Part shown: positions 62,401 to 64,000 of the stretch, in pieces
Layout: the number at the start of each line of letters is the position of its first letter
Numbering within the stretch: the stretch's first letter is position 1
NCBI RefSeq assembly: GCF_004015185.1
Contig: NZ_CP025746.1
Span: 4,047,776-4,111,775, forward strand
From: Clostridium manihotivorum
Lineage (GTDB): Bacteria; Bacillota; Clostridia; Clostridiales; Clostridiaceae
DNA length: 64,000 bases
Reading direction: 5' to 3'
Position numbers and translations under genes: made by a program
Notes under the pieces: generated by a model
What the model was told of the DNA's origin: nothing
What the model saw: only the letters and a program-made list of their open reading frames with translations
Database searches by the model: none

Positions 62401-63351
62401 TTACACCTCTTTTTGTGTAAATATATTAAATTGCTTTGCTCCTTTTATTTCAGACTCAATAATAGTTGTATATGGGTTGTAGTATATTTCTACATTTTTA
62501 ATTCTGTCCCCAACTGAATTAAGCAGCTCTGAGCATTTTATTGCTATAGTATTTTTGTCCTTGCCCTTAGTAAAATCTATATATTCTGAAAGATTAGGAA
62601 GGTATAAGTTCTCCTCTGTTTCTACAAATAATGCGAACTCATTCTCGCAACCAACCTTTGAATTTGTTGCAAAGGAAGTTGCTGAAACTACTGCTGTTTC
62701 TTTAAACTTTATATAATCTTCTTCTGTATATCCTTCAGTTACTCCTAACTCCTTATATTCCTTATAAGTTAATGGATTTATGGTAAATGGATAAAAATAA
62801 TGGGCTTCATTACTAACTATTTTTGTACCTAAAGTTGAATTTTTAGCTTCCTCAGAGTCTGGCTTTACACTGTCTTTTGACCCATCTCTAAAAGGTGATA
62901 GTATTTGCTGCTCCTCTGGATTTGTTCCATCATACTTGTTAAAACCTTGTCCTATTTGGACTGCACCAGTTATAGAAATGTTGTTTCCTTCTTCTGCAAA
63001 GGTTGCTCCGAAGTTCTTAACATCTATTGCACTAAATAGATTCTTCAATACTTCTTCTGCACTTTTGCACTTCTTAAGATCTTCAACTCCAAATATATAC
63101 TCATATCTTTCTTTTAATGCTCTTGGTACTAACTGAACTTCTCCTTTTTTATCTTTAGAGAATTTCATGGATTTTATATATAGCACTTTTTCCCCATTAT
63201 TTTCCCACATCTTTTTCATTGGATATTTTAAAGCTTTATCACTACCAAAGGTATCTCCGCTAGAGGTTGTCTTTGGATATCCAGTAAAGTCAGCATTCCA
63301 ATTAGCCATAATTGATGAAATTCCTATAACACCATATACTCTCTTATTCAT
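62401..63351 (-). CDS. cas7: Cas7, Cascade backbone (type I-B)
   Basis: A 316-residue Cas7 of the Cst2/DevR-like RAMP group, several copies of which coat the crRNA. Family features are the opening RVYGVIGISSIMANWNADFT, GSDKALKYPMKKMW, the glycine-rich SITGAVQIGQG and the late EAHYFYPFTINPLTYKEY. It does not start with the NPNGDP of halophilic Csh2. The ATG overlaps the cas8b stop by eight bases, so the two are coupled. Exact I-B sub-branch (Hmari or Tneap) is not decided by me. Confidence 0.93.
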   Translation of the reverse strand: MNKRVYGVIGISSIMANWNADFTGYPKTTSSGDTFGSDKALKYPMKKMWENNGEKVLYIKSMKFSKDKKGEVQLVPRALKERYEYIFGVEDLKKCKSAEEVLKNLFSAIDVKNFGATFAEEGNNISITGAVQIGQGFNKYDGTNPEEQQILSPFRDGSKDSVKPDSEEAKNSTLGTKIVSNEAHYFYPFTINPLTYKEYKELGVTEGYTEEDYIKFKETAVVSATSFATNSKVGCENEFALFVETEENLYLPNLSEYIDFTKGKDKNTIAIKCSELLNSVGDRIKNVEIYYNPYTTIIESEIKGAKQFNIFTQKEV

Positions 63352-64000
63352 TTATATTATCCTCCTTTTTATCACTCTCATAAATTAAGCTACTATGAAG
63401 ATATCCTGCCAAAATCATATCTTGATTTACTTTTGCCTCTGTCTCATAGGACACGATCATTCCATACAGATTATTGAATCTCTTTCCGTTTTTTTCTATA
63501 TCGTAGTTGTATTTCTTATATAACGCCATAAGCTTTTCTTTTAAAAATTTATTTTCTTTTGCATTGATAAAAGGATTAGCAAGTGAATGAGGTTTCTTCT
63601 TTCCCTTACTCTTAGATAAAAAGAAATTTACTAATTGTCCTATTGCGAAGAAATATTCGTTATCACTCTCAATGCTCTCCGTTTCTTTTGAATTAATCTT
63701 ATTCTTTAAGTTTTCTTTTAAATTTTTAATAATATCAGCCATGTTCTCTCCTCCCTCAAAGTAATTAATAAGTGACCATCTTAAATTAAATTGGTGACAG
63801 GCTTTCTTGTCCATATAACTTCCTTTTAATACAGAGTTCTTTACTAAGCTTAGGCTTACTCTTTCTAAAACTTTAGCTACCCCGCTATCGACTCCCTTAT
63901 GAAACCAATTAAATAGTCCCCCTCTTGAAATCAAAAGATTATTTTTCAATGAATTATCATTAGTTCCTATGTCCTTAGACTCCGTAAAGTAATTATTCTT
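63344..64000 (-). CDS. cas8b: Cas8b large subunit, C-terminal part only
   Basis: The frame is open through the right edge; 218 C-terminal residues are visible. It has no usable start near 63949 (that is an in-frame TTG with no ribosome site), so the gene must begin outside. The visible part is helical (NEYFFAIGQLVNFFLSKSKG, FINAKENKFLKEKLMALYKK, QDMILAGYLHSSLIYESDKK), as the C-terminal bundle of Cas8b proteins, which plays the small-subunit role. Position just before cas7 and the eight-base overlap support the call. Cas6 would be expected further right. Confidence 0.88.
   Translation of the reverse strand, partial: KNNYFTESKDIGTNDNSLKNNLLISRGGLFNWFHKGVDSGVAKVLERVSLSLVKNSVLKGSYMDKKACHQFNLRWSLINYFEGGENMADIIKNLKENLKNKINSKETESIESDNEYFFAIGQLVNFFLSKSKGKKKPHSLANPFINAKENKFLKEKLMALYKKYNYDIEKNGKRFNNLYGMIVSYETEAKVNQDMILAGYLHSSLIYESDKKEDNINE

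Overview
The window is AT-rich DNA from a low-GC Gram-positive anaerobe, most likely a Clostridium or close relative. The signs are strong AGGAGG ribosome binding sites, frequent TTG and GTG starts, a clostridial type I-B CRISPR repeat ending in ATTTAAAT, CD3324-like and PC4-like small proteins, and long hairpin terminators. I saw no rRNA or tRNA gene.

Bases 1-10000 hold an alpha-glucan (probably dextran / isomalto-oligosaccharide) locus: an AraC regulator on the plus strand faces a minus-strand operon. That operon encodes a lipoprotein sugar binder, two ABC permeases, a secreted GH66 enzyme, a GH66 paralogue without a signal peptide, and a GH13 oligo-1,6-glucosidase cut by the window edge. 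The logical flow is outside cleavage, import, inside cleavage, glucose release. No transporter ATPase is present, so a shared one must be encoded elsewhere.

Bases 10000-21500 are ordinary chromosome: membrane proteins, a 65-residue Cys-rich peptide, a ParB-like protein, an APH-type kinase, a 5'-nucleotidase-like phosphoesterase, an MFS exporter, a J-like/TPR/SEC-C protein and a PC4-like protein. The gaps are filled with several families of short hairpin-forming repeats.

Bases 21500-50000 are accessory in character. They contain a complete Wadjet anti-plasmid operon (jetD-jetA-jetB-jetC), a secreted GH20 hexosaminidase, a methyltransferase, an HTH-TPR regulator next to an AAC(6')-like acetyltransferase, a GHKL ATPase beside an RQC-minor DNA-binding protein, purA with a LysR regulator, and a frameshifted insertion sequence. 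There is also a cassette of two tail-anchored TPR proteins and a TPR-AAA ATPase that is bracketed by two copies of a 102-bp foldback repeat. This last cassette is the best candidate for an undescribed system.

Bases 50400-64000 are a type I-B CRISPR-Cas locus: about 59 repeats in an array split by a decayed IS21-like element, then cas2, cas1, cas4, cas3, cas5, cas7 and the C-terminal part of cas8b, all read on the minus strand. cas6 would lie beyond the right edge.

Four families of short interspersed repeats (here called R1 to R4) recur through the gaps. R1 abuts intrinsic terminators, R2 is a 132-bp MITE with about 35-bp inverted ends, R3 is a 102-bp foldback, and R4 is a looser foldback with ends like TAGATGTAYTACTTC. 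R2 and R3 copies supply or touch the stop codons of two genes.
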